64,000 bases of DNA from G965212025 sp965212025 (GCA_965212025.1 OZ243039.1:124001-188000); one strand, 5' to 3'; numbered from the stretch's first letter, positions 35,566-44,881 are shown. Notes: generated by a model from the sequence alone, not told the origin. Numbers and translations: made by a program.

Positions 35566-37013
35566 TGCGTTCGCTACTGGTCCCCAGGACTCTCGGCATC
35601 CTGTTGATGTTTTTTAGTAGCGGGATGCTCATACCTCCCCTTTTGGCGTTGGCTTACAACGAAGCTCAGGGTTGGGTTTTTCTTGTCGGTTTCGCTATCA
35701 CTTTCTTAAGCGGCGCTCTGCTGTTTCTGCCAGCGCGAAATGCGCGCGGCAACATGACCTTACGTGAGGGCTTTTTAATCGTCGTATTGTTCTGGATCGT
35801 CCTGGGTCTTTATGGAGCCCTGCCCTTCCTGCTTTATCGGACGCCCGATATTTCCGTTTCCAACGCCGTGTTTGAATCCTTTTCGGGACTGACCACCACT
35901 GGTGCAACTGTGCTATACGGGCTGGATGACATGCCCCGTGCCCTGCTGTTTTATCGCCATTTGCTGCAATGGATTGGCGGACTCGGGCTCATTGTGCTGG
36001 CGATCGCGGTTTTGCCCATACTCGGCGTCGGCGGTATGCAATTATTCAAAACCGTAACTCCGGGGGCGATTCGAGACCAGAAATTCACACCGCGCATAAA
36101 AGTCGCGGCACAGATGCTCTGGTACATTTACCTTGCCCTGACTGCCGCTTGCGCTTTGGGCTACTGGCTCGCCGGCATGTCTCTTTTTGACGCGGTCTGC
36201 CACTCTTTTTCCACCATCTCAATCGGTGGCTTTTCAACCCATGACGAAAATTTCGGATACTTTGACGGCTTCTGGATAAAAGCTGTTGGCATCTTTTTCA
36301 TGCTCATTGCAGCCACAAATTTCTCTTTGCATTTCATGTTTTTCCGGCGGCGATCCCTCAGACCTTACCTGGCGGACCATGAACTGAAGACTTTTCTGCA
36401 CATCATCGCTCTGGTGTCGGTATTGACAATTCTTTACCTGGCACTCAGCAACACTTTGGCAACTGAAGAAGCCATGATGCAGGGGGCTTTTCAAGCGGTG
36501 TCCTTTGCGACCACCACCGGCTACACGACCGCGGATTTCAGCTATTGGCCTGGCTTTGTGCTTTATTTCCTGATACTTGCCAGCTTCATTGGCGGCTGCG
36601 CCGGTTCAACAGCCGGAGGATTAAAAGTGTTGCGCTTTCGCCTCCTGATCAAGGAATGTTCGCGCGGATTCTTCTGGCTAATCCATCCTCGAGCCGAAGC
36701 CCCATTGAAATTTTCCGGTAAAATTATTCCGGAAGCGACCATGCGCTCAGTGTGGCGTTTTTTTTTCGTCTACATTCTGGTCTTTTTCATACTCATGCTG
36801 TTCCTGCTGGCTCTCGGCTTGCAGCCAGACAGCGCTTTCTCGGCAGCTGCGGCAATGTTGAACAACCTGGGGCCGGGGCTGAATGAAGTCGGTGCCAATT
36901 ATGCACTGGTCAGCGCTCCCGGAAAATGGGTGATGTGTCTGGCAATGCTGCTTGGCAGACTGGAGATTTTTACATTGCTGGTCATTTTCACGCCGCGCTT
37001 CTGGAGTCGCTGA
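35565..37013 (+). CDS. trkH: Trk potassium transporter membrane subunit TrkH
   Basis: Potassium-conducting inner-membrane subunit, 482 residues. Four pore-loop repeats are visible through their filter segments: SGLTTTGATVL, FSTISIGGFSTHD, ATTTGYTTADF, and LNNLGPGLNEVG. The GGLGLIVLAIAVLP stretch and GGCAGSTAGGLKVLR are family hallmarks. It pairs with trkA immediately upstream. Confidence 0.97.
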   Translation: MRSLLVPRTLGILLMFFSSGMLIPPLLALAYNEAQGWVFLVGFAITFLSGALLFLPARNARGNMTLREGFLIVVLFWIVLGLYGALPFLLYRTPDISVSNAVFESFSGLTTTGATVLYGLDDMPRALLFYRHLLQWIGGLGLIVLAIAVLPILGVGGMQLFKTVTPGAIRDQKFTPRIKVAAQMLWYIYLALTAACALGYWLAGMSLFDAVCHSFSTISIGGFSTHDENFGYFDGFWIKAVGIFFMLIAATNFSLHFMFFRRRSLRPYLADHELKTFLHIIALVSVLTILYLALSNTLATEEAMMQGAFQAVSFATTTGYTTADFSYWPGFVLYFLILASFIGGCAGSTAGGLKVLRFRLLIKECSRGFFWLIHPRAEAPLKFSGKIIPEATMRSVWRFFFVYILVFFILMLFLLALGLQPDSAFSAAAAMLNNLGPGLNEVGANYALVSAPGKWVMCLAMLLGRLEIFTLLVIFTPRFWSR

Positions 37014-37022
37014 TCCGTAGTG

Positions 37023-37442
37023 TCAGGGTCTTAGCACAGCCAGAAACACGATAAGAAACAAGCCCACCACTGGCAATTCATTAAACCATCTGTACCAGTT
37101 ATGGCTGTGCGTGTTCCCGCGATTGGCAAAGCGCTTCAATAAAACCCCACACTGAAGGTGGTAAACAAGCAACAACGCGATGATTGCCAGCTTGGCAAAA
37201 ATCCAGACTCCGGTGCTGTACACAGCCCAGGAAGGCAGTAAAACCAACAGACCAAACAGCAGGCTCAGCACTGCGCTGGGGGACATGATGCCGTAATACA
37301 GTTTGCGCTCCATGACGGCAAACCGTTCCAGACTGATTTCGTCCTGCGCCATGGCATGATAGACAAACAGGCGGGGTAAATAGAAAAGCCCCGCAAACCA
37401 GGTAACGGCAAAAATGATGTGCAAGGCCTTCAGCCACAACAT
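37023..37442 (-). CDS. hemJ: Protoporphyrinogen IX oxidase HemJ
   Basis: Membrane protein of the HemJ (UPF0093) family that oxidises protoporphyrinogen IX in heme synthesis. 139 residues with four helices. Conserved elements include LKALHIIFAVTWFAGLFYLP with His8, the RKLYYGIMSP segment, and the Lys-bearing TGVWIFAKLAIIALLLVYH. It is convergent with trkH. Together with hemX-hemY at 5.5-7.9 kb it is one of three heme-related genes in the window. Confidence 0.95.
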   Translation of the reverse strand: MLWLKALHIIFAVTWFAGLFYLPRLFVYHAMAQDEISLERFAVMERKLYYGIMSPSAVLSLLFGLLVLLPSWAVYSTGVWIFAKLAIIALLLVYHLQCGVLLKRFANRGNTHSHNWYRWFNELPVVGLFLIVFLAVLRP

Positions 37443-37494
37443 AGGGACTCACTGACTGTTAACACGGGCAACACGAGCGCATTGTCAGCCAAAC

Positions 37495-37570
37495 TGGTGG
37501 AGCGAAGGAGATTCGAACTCCCGACCTTCGCGATGCGAACGCGACGCTCTCCCAACTGAGCTACCGCCCC
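37495..37570 (-). tRNA. tRNA-Ala(CGC)
   Basis: The minus strand begins GGGGCGGTAGCTCAGTTGG, has an anticodon stem TCGCG/CGCGA around the loop TTCGCAT (anticodon CGC, reading GCG codons), a T loop in GGAGTTCGAATCTCC, and an encoded CCA at 37495-37497. It is 76 nucleotides long. The acceptor stem carries one G-T pair. Confidence 0.95.
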
Positions 37571-38276
37571 ACGAGGCATCAAAAACCAAATTTGAGCCAG
37601 GCAAGCTGATTAAGAAAACACTTGAAATTCGCCACGCACAAAGCCGGTTTGTCCTGCGATGCTAAACCCTCGCACCTGAAATCGTCAAGGAAGACCATCC
37701 AGGTGATGCGCCGGAATTCTGTTCGCGCATCACAACATCACGGCATCACGGCATCACGGCATCACGATATGCAGGAATCCTCAAGAGCGAGTCAATACCT
37801 GTGACCTTGTCGAAAGCTGTGGGATCTGCGGTCATCTTGTGTCAGGAAAAAGCAGTACGGCCAGGCTGCAGAACGAGCCGCACCTTGCTTGGGAAGTGAA
37901 TGTGCACCTCGGAATTGATAACCTCAAGGACAGGATTAGATCGCAAGTGCGGGGTTCGCGGACTTATTCCGCCGGGATTTTTGACTATGATGGGCGGTGC
38001 ATACGTCATGCTGTTCTGCAGGTTGATAGCGACACTGTCGGAACCGTGTCAATTCTTTGCAGGAGAATTTTGCAACCCGGGCGTTCTCAGCTGGCGTAAG
38101 GGTGCCGGCTGACGGTGCCCACGTGCCCCCGCAAACATTTGTTAAAGGTGGCAGAAACAACCCTGATGCTGATAAAGGAAGGTTAACCGGTTCGCATTCC
38201 GGTCAGGCTTTCCTGGCATCGGAAAGCACGGGGAAGACCCCTGCCAATACCCCAAACATAAGCCGTTGGATTTAAA
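37571..38276. other. Intergenic region upstream of yrbG
   Basis: About 700 bases with no supportable gene. A short tandem repeat of CATCACGGC-like units lies at 37727-37767. The longest plus-strand ORF (37839-38099, 86 codons) has no recognisable domain and no good ribosome binding site. The yrbG promoter must lie here. Confidence 0.5.
37727..37767 (+). repeat. Short tandem repeat of a 9-base unit
   Basis: About five consecutive CATCACGGC-like units (the first two degenerate) in an otherwise unremarkable intergenic region. Confidence 0.8.
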
Positions 38277-39230
38277 TTGTTGCCGTTTTTAACTTTAATA
38301 CTGTCGCTGGCATTGGTCATGATGTCAGCCGAAAAAATGCTCGACGGAGCAGAAAGCATATCCCGGCACTACCATGTTTCGCCGTGGATACTGGGTTTTA
38401 TAGTGGTCGGCTTTGGAACCTCCGCTCCAGAGTTGACGGTTTCAACCATAGCCGCATTTTCCGGAGAAATAGATATTGCGGTTGGCAACGCCATTGGTTC
38501 GAATATTGCCAACCTGACTTTTATACTCGGCGTATCCTTGCTGGCTTGCAAAACAATCAGCGGCAGCATTTCTGGCAAACCATTGCTGGTGTTGCTGGGT
38601 GTCACCTTGCTTCCATTGCTTGTGCTTTTTGACCACCGCCTGCAATTGACGGAAGGCCTGCTGCTGTTATCGCTTCTGCTTGCCATTGTTTTCTGGGTGG
38701 TCAGGGGGGGGGGTCTGGGGCTCAGCACTGCAGACACCCTCAAGCCCAAAGAGGCCGCCACGGTCAGACCAACCTTGGCCTGGGTCTGGCTGTCCCTTGG
38801 CATGGCCGTATTGTTGCTTTCATCCGAGGTCTCGGTGAATTCGGCGGTAGAAGTCGCAGAAATCCTCGGGATCAACAGCGTGTTCGTCGGCTTGACGATT
38901 ATTTCTCTGGGCACTAGCCTGCCTGAACTGGCAGTATCGCTGTCCGCCGCCAGACGAGGGAATTCGGAAATTATTTTAGGGAATATTTTTGGCTCCAATA
39001 TGTTCAATTCGCTTGGCGTCATCGGGGTTTCCGCGCTGATCAACCATGACAACGTCGCTTCCGAACTGCTTGACAGGGACACGGTGTACATGATCGGGGT
39101 CACCGCGCTTACCGCCGTGTTACTCTGGCTGTGCCGACACCGCCTTGTGTCGGGCAAAGTATGCGGGACTATGTTGCTTGCCTTGTATCCCCTTTACCTT
39201 CTCTTGCTTTACAATCACGCCTTTGCCTGA
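38277..39230 (+). CDS. yrbG: Sodium/calcium exchanger family membrane protein YrbG
   Basis: Member of the CaCA superfamily, 317 residues with about ten helices and two alpha repeats. The first is VVGFGTSAPELTVS followed by GNAIGSNIANL; the second is IISLGTSLPELAVS followed by GNIFGSNMFNS. The start is a TTG at 38277; starting later would cut the first helix, and no ribosome binding site is obvious. kdsD follows 41 bases downstream, the order seen in E. coli. A calcium/sodium role is family-level inference. Confidence 0.92.
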   Translation: MLPFLTLILSLALVMMSAEKMLDGAESISRHYHVSPWILGFIVVGFGTSAPELTVSTIAAFSGEIDIAVGNAIGSNIANLTFILGVSLLACKTISGSISGKPLLVLLGVTLLPLLVLFDHRLQLTEGLLLLSLLLAIVFWVVRGGGLGLSTADTLKPKEAATVRPTLAWVWLSLGMAVLLLSSEVSVNSAVEVAEILGINSVFVGLTIISLGTSLPELAVSLSAARRGNSEIILGNIFGSNMFNSLGVIGVSALINHDNVASELLDRDTVYMIGVTALTAVLLWLCRHRLVSGKVCGTMLLALYPLYLLLLYNHAFA

Positions 39231-39271
39231 GACCACGCCCTTAATTGCTCAAGTACCCTTGATGCCTGCAG

Positions 39272-40258
39272 ATGACTGACAGAGACAATTTTCTACCAGA
39301 GAAGGCACTGGAAGTGGCACGGCGGGTGGTGGACATTGAAGCGCAGTCGGTCACCTCACTGAAGGCACGCCTGGGCGAGGAATTCGTCCGTGCGTGCCGC
39401 TTCCTGCACGGTTGCGACGGACACATCATTCTGATTGGCATCGGAAAGTCGGGATTTATCGCAAACAAGATTGCTTCTACGCTGGCGAGCACCGGCAGCC
39501 CCGCTTTTTTCATCCATGCAACCGAAGCCAGCCATGGCGATCTGGGAATGATCGCCAGCACTGACGTGGCAGTTTTGTTATCCAACTCCGGTGAAACAGC
39601 GGAGGTCACCAAGCTGCTTCCTATCCTGAAACGTCGGGGAGTCACCACAATCGCTTTATGCGGGAACCCGGATTCCAGTTTGGCAAACAACGTTGACGTA
39701 TGCCTGGATCTCAGCGTCCCGGAGGAAGCGTGCCCCTTGAACCTTGCGCCAACTGCGAGCACCACGGTGTCGCTCGTGATGGGAGATGCGCTGGCACTGG
39801 CACTCCTGGATGCCCGGGGATTTACGAGCGAAGAGTTCGCGCGTAACCACCCGGGAGGGCGCCTCGGTCGCCGCCTGCTGTTGCAGGTTGATGACATCAT
39901 GCACCGTGGTGCCAAGATGCCTTGCGTGGGCTTACAGACTGCTTTGCCTGACGTCCTGTGCGAGATGTCTGCCAAACGCCTGGGAATGACATTGGTGCTG
40001 GACAGGAAAGGAGCCATGGCAGGTGTCTTCACTGACGGGGATTTGCGGCGGGTACTGGACAGTGGCGTTGACCTTCAAAATACTCAGGTTCGTGAGGTGA
40101 TGACCAAAAAATGCCGCACGATTCTGGAAGGCACGCTCGCAGCCGATGCCTTGACAATCATGGAGCAAGAAAGCATCAACGCCTTGCCAGTGGTGGATAG
40201 CAAGGGGAAGCCACTGGGTGCCTTGAACATTCACGATTTGTTACGCGCCGGACTATAG
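39272..40258 (+). CDS. kdsD: D-arabinose 5-phosphate isomerase KdsD
   Basis: Converts ribulose 5-phosphate to arabinose 5-phosphate, the first step of Kdo synthesis for lipopolysaccharide. An N-terminal SIS domain contains GIGKSGFIANKIASTLAST, HATEASHGDLGMI and LLSNSGETAEV. Two C-terminal CBS domains start around DIMHRGAKMP and VMTKKCRTI. The length of 328 residues is standard. It is convergent with lptB, whereas in E. coli kdsC follows it on the same strand. Confidence 0.97.
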   Translation: MTDRDNFLPEKALEVARRVVDIEAQSVTSLKARLGEEFVRACRFLHGCDGHIILIGIGKSGFIANKIASTLASTGSPAFFIHATEASHGDLGMIASTDVAVLLSNSGETAEVTKLLPILKRRGVTTIALCGNPDSSLANNVDVCLDLSVPEEACPLNLAPTASTTVSLVMGDALALALLDARGFTSEEFARNHPGGRLGRRLLLQVDDIMHRGAKMPCVGLQTALPDVLCEMSAKRLGMTLVLDRKGAMAGVFTDGDLRRVLDSGVDLQNTQVREVMTKKCRTILEGTLAADALTIMEQESINALPVVDSKGKPLGALNIHDLLRAGL

Positions 40259-40287
40259 TCTTGCCGGCTTACAGGCTGACGGAAGGT

Positions 40288-41040
40288 CTACAGAAATCCA
40301 AGCGGCCTTCCCTGCCGGTCAAACCCCTCACCAAGATAGACTTTCCTCGCCCCTTCGTTTGCCATCACTTCCAGAGAGGTGCCGGCAGCAACGATTTTCC
40401 CATGGTGCACAATGTAGGAGCGGTCACACGCCTGCAAGGTTTCTGAAACATTGTGGTCGGTTATCAGCAGACCCAGCCCGCGGTCTCTCAGCTGCTGCAT
40501 GATGTTTCGTATTTCCGTTACAAAAATGGGGTCTATCCCGGCAAAAGGCTCGTCAAACAACATGAAAGATGGCCGAAACGCCAGTGCCCGCGCAATTTCC
40601 ACACGCCGCCTTTCGCCTCCTGACAAAGAACGACCCAAAGAAGAGCGAACAGTTTCTAAATGAAATTCTTCCAGAAGTTCCCCGAGCTCCCGTTCCAGCG
40701 CACTTTTGTTTTTGTAATCCCGTGCTTCAAGGGCGACACGAATATTGTCTGCCACGCTGAGCTTGCGAAAGACAGACGGCTCTTGTGGAAGGTAGGAAAT
40801 GCCGCAGATGGCACGTTTGTGCATTGCCAGGGTGGTGATGTCTCGGTGATCCAGAAACACGCGACCACGACCGGGAAAAATCAAGCCTGCCAACATGCGG
40901 AAAATCGTGGTTTTCCCCGCTCCGTTGGGTCCCAGCAAGCCGACAGCTTCCCCGCTCTCAAGACGCAGGGACACGTCGTCCACTGCCTGCAGGCTACGGT
41001 AGCGCTTGCTTAAATTTTCCGCTTTGAGTACCCGTTTCAT
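40288..41040 (-). CDS. lptB: LPS export ATP-binding protein LptB
   Basis: Cytoplasmic ATPase of the LptBFGC complex extracting lipopolysaccharide from the inner membrane. Walker A GPNGAGKTT is at residues 37-45, the signature LSGGERRRVEIARAL near 140, Walker B FMLFDEPFAGIDP, and the switch His in LLITDHNV. I chose ATG 41040 with AAGG upstream (250 residues); an earlier Met adds six residues. About 170 bases separate it from lptA. rpoN, which normally follows lptB, is absent. Confidence 0.97.
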   Translation of the reverse strand: MKRVLKAENLSKRYRSLQAVDDVSLRLESGEAVGLLGPNGAGKTTIFRMLAGLIFPGRGRVFLDHRDITTLAMHKRAICGISYLPQEPSVFRKLSVADNIRVALEARDYKNKSALERELGELLEEFHLETVRSSLGRSLSGGERRRVEIARALAFRPSFMLFDEPFAGIDPIFVTEIRNIMQQLRDRGLGLLITDHNVSETLQACDRSYIVHHGKIVAAGTSLEVMANEGARKVYLGEGFDRQGRPLGFL

Positions 41041-41209
41041 GGTCACGCCTTTTGGCAAAAAATCGCGGTTTCCACCGCTTCCCTGAGGTTCAGCAAGCAG
41101 ACGACTCCTTCGCTTTCAAGGCGAACTGTCGCCGGAGAACCACGACCGCTCTGGCTAAAATTCTCTGCTTTGGGTGCTGATCTCACGGTGACGCATTTTC
41201 AGCAATCAT

Positions 41210-41881
41210 TTATGGCTGCTCACCGTCTTTCCCGACCGACTCCACGCGGGTGGTTTTGGGAACAACCTTTCGCAAAACCTTTCGTTCCAGTCTCTCTCCG
41301 TCACGGCTTTCAATCTGGGTTAAGGGCACCTTCCCCGCTTGCGGCTTTGGCAAGCCGGTCTTGGCGGCAGGCTTCTTACGCGGTTTGCGCTCCGCCTCCT
41401 TCAGCTCCAGGCGGACGCGACCGCTGCCTTCAATCGATTTGAAAGTATCATTGCCCAGATTGTAAATAAAGCCCTCGCCACTGAGCGTGCTGCCTTTATT
41501 TTCCATGCGCACCTCGCGCCGAAAATAAATCACATCCTTGTCCAGATTGACTTCAATTTCTTGCGCCTGCGCCGTCAAGGTCTCTCCGTTGCCAACGACT
41601 ATTTCAAACTTGCTCAGACCTGAGGTCGCCACAATCCTTTCTATCACGTCCTGATTTGCATGCACTTCAACCCGATTGCCGGACAGGCGAGCCATGCCAC
41701 TGCGAACCCGCACATTTCCTTCGTAGACGCTGATGCCACTGGCTTGGTCAAAATCAAAAGAATCCGATTCAATCTGTACGCTTCTTTGCGAATCTTCCGC
41801 CTGGGCTGAGGCGGTGAAAAAAAGCACTGACAGCAGACAATGGAAGACAAGCAGATTCATCAAGCGACAGAACTTAACCAT
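41210..41881 (-). CDS. lptA: LPS transport periplasmic protein LptA
   Basis: Periplasmic bridge protein carrying lipopolysaccharide between LptC and LptD. A signal peptide (LLVFHCLLSVLFFTASAQA) precedes the beta-jellyroll OstA-N domain, with IESDSFDFDQASGISVYEGNV beginning near residue 37 and YFRREVRMENKGSTLSGEG later. A long basic C-terminal tail (RKPRKKPAAKTG and beyond) extends it to 223 residues, longer than E. coli LptA (185). It overlaps lptC by eight bases. Confidence 0.93.
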   Translation of the reverse strand: MVKFCRLMNLLVFHCLLSVLFFTASAQAEDSQRSVQIESDSFDFDQASGISVYEGNVRVRSGMARLSGNRVEVHANQDVIERIVATSGLSKFEIVVGNGETLTAQAQEIEVNLDKDVIYFRREVRMENKGSTLSGEGFIYNLGNDTFKSIEGSGRVRLELKEAERKPRKKPAAKTGLPKPQAGKVPLTQIESRDGERLERKVLRKVVPKTTRVESVGKDGEQP

Positions 41882-42440
41882 TGGGGCTCAGCGTCAAGCG
41901 TACCGAAGACAGCAAACGAAATTTTCCGGTCTCGAAATCTACCGTGGCACCCACTCCCTCCAGAACATGGGTTCCCCGCTTCAACACGGCCTTATTCTCT
42001 GTTTTCGCAGACTTGCCCAAGTGGTCGACCAGCAGATCACTGGTTCGCAAAGTTTCAACCATCTTGCCTTGCAGGTTTTTTTTCACGACAAAGACATTAC
42101 CAGATAGCAACAGTTCTTTGTCGTCGATATTCCCGACATCCGACTGAACAGAAGTGGGAATCCCGGCCGACGAAAAATGTTGTGCGTTCACCGCCTCCAT
42201 TTGTAATTCGCCCCCGAACCGGTGTTTGAGCGAATGACCCTGAAGCCGGGACAACAACTGACCCCTGGCATCATAGATATATAGCTCCACACCATTGAAA
42301 AAGCTGCTTGCCGTCTGCCCGGAAGCCATGTTTTGGGTCGCCCGCTGTGGGCGGTCAAAATCGGCGACCAGAACGTACAGCCCGGCTGCCAGCGCAACCA
42401 GCACCGTATAGCTCAGAAAAAAAACCGGTCTTTTATTCAA
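41874..42440 (-). CDS. lptC: LPS export protein LptC
   Basis: Bitopic inner-membrane protein of the Lpt bridge. One N-terminal membrane helix (VFFLSYTVLVALAAGLYVLV) precedes a periplasmic jellyroll domain with VELYIYDARGQLLSRLQG, a LLSGNVFVV strand and RTSDLLVDH. 188 residues, typical. The ATG overlaps the kdsC stop by four bases and its end overlaps lptA, so kdsC-lptC-lptA-(lptB) form one operon. Confidence 0.92.
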   Translation of the reverse strand: MNKRPVFFLSYTVLVALAAGLYVLVADFDRPQRATQNMASGQTASSFFNGVELYIYDARGQLLSRLQGHSLKHRFGGELQMEAVNAQHFSSAGIPTSVQSDVGNIDDKELLLSGNVFVVKKNLQGKMVETLRTSDLLVDHLGKSAKTENKAVLKRGTHVLEGVGATVDFETGKFRLLSSVRLTLSPNG

Positions 42441-42976
42441 CTCAAATACTGGGCAAGCACTTTATCCATGCGTGAAGACGCCCGAAGAATATATTCGCAC
42501 AACTCACGCACTGCCCCATGCCCGCCCCGACACTGCGAAACCCAGTGCACGTGTTTCTTTACGAACTCGTGCGCGTCGGCTGGCGCACAGGAAAAACCTG
42601 CTTGTTGCAGCATTGGCAAATCCGGCAAATCATCTCCCATACACGCGACTTGCCCGCACTTCAGACCGCACTCTTTGACGAGCTCGGCAAATATATCGGC
42701 TTTTTTGATGAAGCCCTGGTACACACGTTCCACCCCCAAGTCTGACATGCGCTTGCCAAGCGCTGCCGACCGTCTTCCGGAAATAATCGCAATTTCAACG
42801 CCGAACTGCTGTAATTCCTTGATGCCATGCCCATCTCTGGTGCTGAAGAATTGGCTCTCCTTGCCATTGCTGTCGATGTGCAGTTGCCCGTCAGTCAGCA
42901 CCCCGTCCACATCTAAAACCAGCAGTTTTATGCCACGTGCCCGGTGAGAAAGGTTTTGTATTGCGTCTGGTGTCAT
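42437..42976 (-). CDS. kdsC: 3-deoxy-D-manno-octulosonate 8-phosphate phosphatase KdsC
   Basis: HAD-family phosphatase releasing Kdo from Kdo 8-phosphate. The nucleophile motif LVLDVDGVLTDG (first Asp nucleophile) is near residue 20, motif II is IISGRRS, and motif IV is CMGDDLPDLPML. 179 residues. First gene of the minus-strand kdsC-lptC-lptA-lptB operon, divergent from hpf. Confidence 0.97.
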   Translation of the reverse strand: MTPDAIQNLSHRARGIKLLVLDVDGVLTDGQLHIDSNGKESQFFSTRDGHGIKELQQFGVEIAIISGRRSAALGKRMSDLGVERVYQGFIKKADIFAELVKECGLKCGQVACMGDDLPDLPMLQQAGFSCAPADAHEFVKKHVHWVSQCRGGHGAVRELCEYILRASSRMDKVLAQYLS

Positions 42977-43070
42977 AGAAAAGCCTGGCTTCGCCCACCC
43001 CTTGACCGGTCACGGGACGAGGCAGCTACCCCGCGAATTTCAGATCCCGAGCTTGCACCCGTTCATGGGT

Positions 43071-43098
43071 GCGACACGGCGGGCGCAGTGATTATAAT
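43071..43098 (+). promoter_or_regulatory. Probable hpf promoter
   Basis: A perfect TATAAT is at 43093-43098, with GCGACA (four of six matches to TTGACA) at 43071-43076 and a 16-base spacer. The hpf ATG is 33 bases downstream with an AAGGAG ribosome binding site. Confidence 0.5.
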
Positions 43099-43130
43099 GC
43101 GAAGCTACATGGTAAAAATAAGGAGAAACT

Positions 43131-43469
43131 ATGAAGTTACAAATAGATGGACGACATATTGAGGTCACGGAAGCCATGAAGGAACACATAATCTCCAGAC
43201 TGGAAAGCCTGGACACGTACATCCATAAAGATGCGACCACGCACGTCATGGTCAAATTGGAAAAACACAGACACATCGTGGAAGCCTCAGTCACCGCATC
43301 ACACGCTGTTTTTTTTGCAACTGCGCACTCAGAGGACATGTACACCGCCACAGACATGGTCGTGGACAAGTTGGCACGACAGATGTCCAGGAACAAGGAA
43401 AAACGCACCAGCCATCACGAAGACGAGGTTATCCACCATAAACCCGTCAAACGCGCCACAAGGCGCTAA
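43131..43469 (+). CDS. hpf: Ribosome hibernation promoting factor
   Basis: Binds the small ribosomal subunit and helps inactivate ribosomes in stationary phase. 112 residues, the short Hpf/YfiA form, with the N-terminal LQIDGRHIEVTEAMKEHI and the VEASVTASHAVFFATAHSED region. The C-terminus is basic. In relatives it lies between rpoN and ptsN; here ptsN follows three bases later but rpoN is absent upstream. Confidence 0.96.
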   Translation: MKLQIDGRHIEVTEAMKEHIISRLESLDTYIHKDATTHVMVKLEKHRHIVEASVTASHAVFFATAHSEDMYTATDMVVDKLARQMSRNKEKRTSHHEDEVIHHKPVKRATRR

Positions 43470-43471
43470 CT

Positions 43472-43924
43472 ATGGACTTTAGCAGCTATCTCAACACTTT
43501 CACGGTGCGGTTAAACGTTGACTTGAAAAACCAAAGAAAGGTTCTGGAAGCGCTGGCGGAGATGCTGAGTACCGGTCGCCGTGACATTCAGAAGCAGGAA
43601 GTCTTTAGCAGAATGCTCGACCGGGAAAAACTGGGGAGCACCGCGTTGGGCAACGGGATTGCCGTCCCTCACTGTCGTCTGGACAATCTTCCGCAACCTG
43701 TAGCAGCCGTTTTGGGTGCCACTAACGGAATTGATTACGACGCACCGGATCACAAGCCGGTCAAACTGTTTTTTTCCCTGTTGGTTCCCAGCGAGTCACA
43801 AAGCGAATACCTTCACCTGCTGGCAGGTCTGGCCTCCCGGTTTCAAGACCCACGGTGTGTCAAAGCGTTGATGAAGTCGCAAAATCAGGCGCAGATCGTA
43901 CGCGCTCTGGGAATCAGCCAATAA
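43472..43924 (+). CDS. ptsN: Nitrogen-type PTS enzyme IIA
   Basis: Regulatory EIIA of the Ntr phosphotransferase system, phosphorylated by HPr. The active His67 sits in GNGIAVPHCRL. 150 residues, single EIIA fructose-like domain with PVKLFFSLLVPSESQSEYL typical of PtsN. It is followed directly by hprK. With no rpoN nearby, its control targets are more likely other processes such as potassium uptake (Trk is also in this window), which is inference. Confidence 0.95.
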   Translation: MDFSSYLNTFTVRLNVDLKNQRKVLEALAEMLSTGRRDIQKQEVFSRMLDREKLGSTALGNGIAVPHCRLDNLPQPVAAVLGATNGIDYDAPDHKPVKLFFSLLVPSESQSEYLHLLAGLASRFQDPRCVKALMKSQNQAQIVRALGISQ

Positions 43925-44881
43925 GTGAACAAACTGGCGGCACAGTCCAGGATCCAGGTACGTGGGCTTTACGAGGAATGCCACAAAAGTCTGGCGCTGA
44001 CGTGGGCGGCAGGGCACTCAGGGGCTGAACGAGCCTTTGACAGGACTGCCCAGGAAGGAAAAGGTGCCGCTGGTTTCGTAGGGTATTTCAACCTCATCCA
44101 CCAAAGTCAGATACAAATACTCGGAACCGTCGAGTTGCACTATATCCAGTCTCTGGATCAGGAAGAACAGAAGGGCGCGCTGGACAAACTGTTCAGCCCG
44201 GAAACCGCGACAGTTGTCGTGGCAGACGGCTGCGAACTGATGGCGGATTTCACCAGGCTGGCCGATGAACGTCACATCGGGCTTTTCAGCTCACCAGTCT
44301 CTGGGGTGCAGATTCTCTCGGACATTCAATATCACCTTAATTGGGCGTTCGCGCCACATCTCACCATGCACGGGGTTTTTATGGAAGTGATCAGTACCGG
44401 CGTGCTGTTGTCCGGGGACAGCGGGGTCGGAAAAAGCGAGCTGGCTTTGCAGCTGGTGACCAGAGGAGCCAGACTGGTCGCCGATGATGCCCCCTGGTTT
44501 GCACGCATTTCGCCGAACATTGTCGTTGGAAAGGCTCCACCCATCATCAAAGACTTTCTGGAAGTGCGTGGACTGGGGGTGCTGGACATCCAGAAAATGT
44601 ACGGTGACAGTTCCACCAAGGACAACAAATACCTGGAACTGATCATCAACCTGAAAAACAAACAGGGCAGCTCCCCGGAAATAGATCGCATGCAACCTCC
44701 AGCCACCTCAAAAGACGTGCTGGGTGTAACCATCCCGCTTCTGACTTTGCCAGTCGCCCCCGGCTGGAATCTTGCGGTTTTGGTGGAGGCTGCCGTGAGA
44801 AATCACATCCTGACGCTAAAAGGCCACTGTGCGCACGATCTGCTCGCAGCACGACAAAGGCAATTTCTTGAGCGACACTAG
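43925..44881 (+). CDS. hprK: HPr kinase/phosphorylase
   Basis: Bifunctional enzyme that phosphorylates and dephosphorylates HPr on Ser46. The P-loop GDSGVGKSELALQL is at residues 164-177, the catalytic His149 is in MHGVFMEV, and the C-terminal signature VLGVTIPLLTLPVAPG and AVRNHIL is present. 318 residues from GTG 43925, which starts one base after the ptsN stop. Its target Ser46 is conserved in the HPr encoded two genes downstream. Confidence 0.97.
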   Translation: MNKLAAQSRIQVRGLYEECHKSLALTWAAGHSGAERAFDRTAQEGKGAAGFVGYFNLIHQSQIQILGTVELHYIQSLDQEEQKGALDKLFSPETATVVVADGCELMADFTRLADERHIGLFSSPVSGVQILSDIQYHLNWAFAPHLTMHGVFMEVISTGVLLSGDSGVGKSELALQLVTRGARLVADDAPWFARISPNIVVGKAPPIIKDFLEVRGLGVLDIQKMYGDSSTKDNKYLELIINLKNKQGSSPEIDRMQPPATSKDVLGVTIPLLTLPVAPGWNLAVLVEAAVRNHILTLKGHCAHDLLAARQRQFLERH

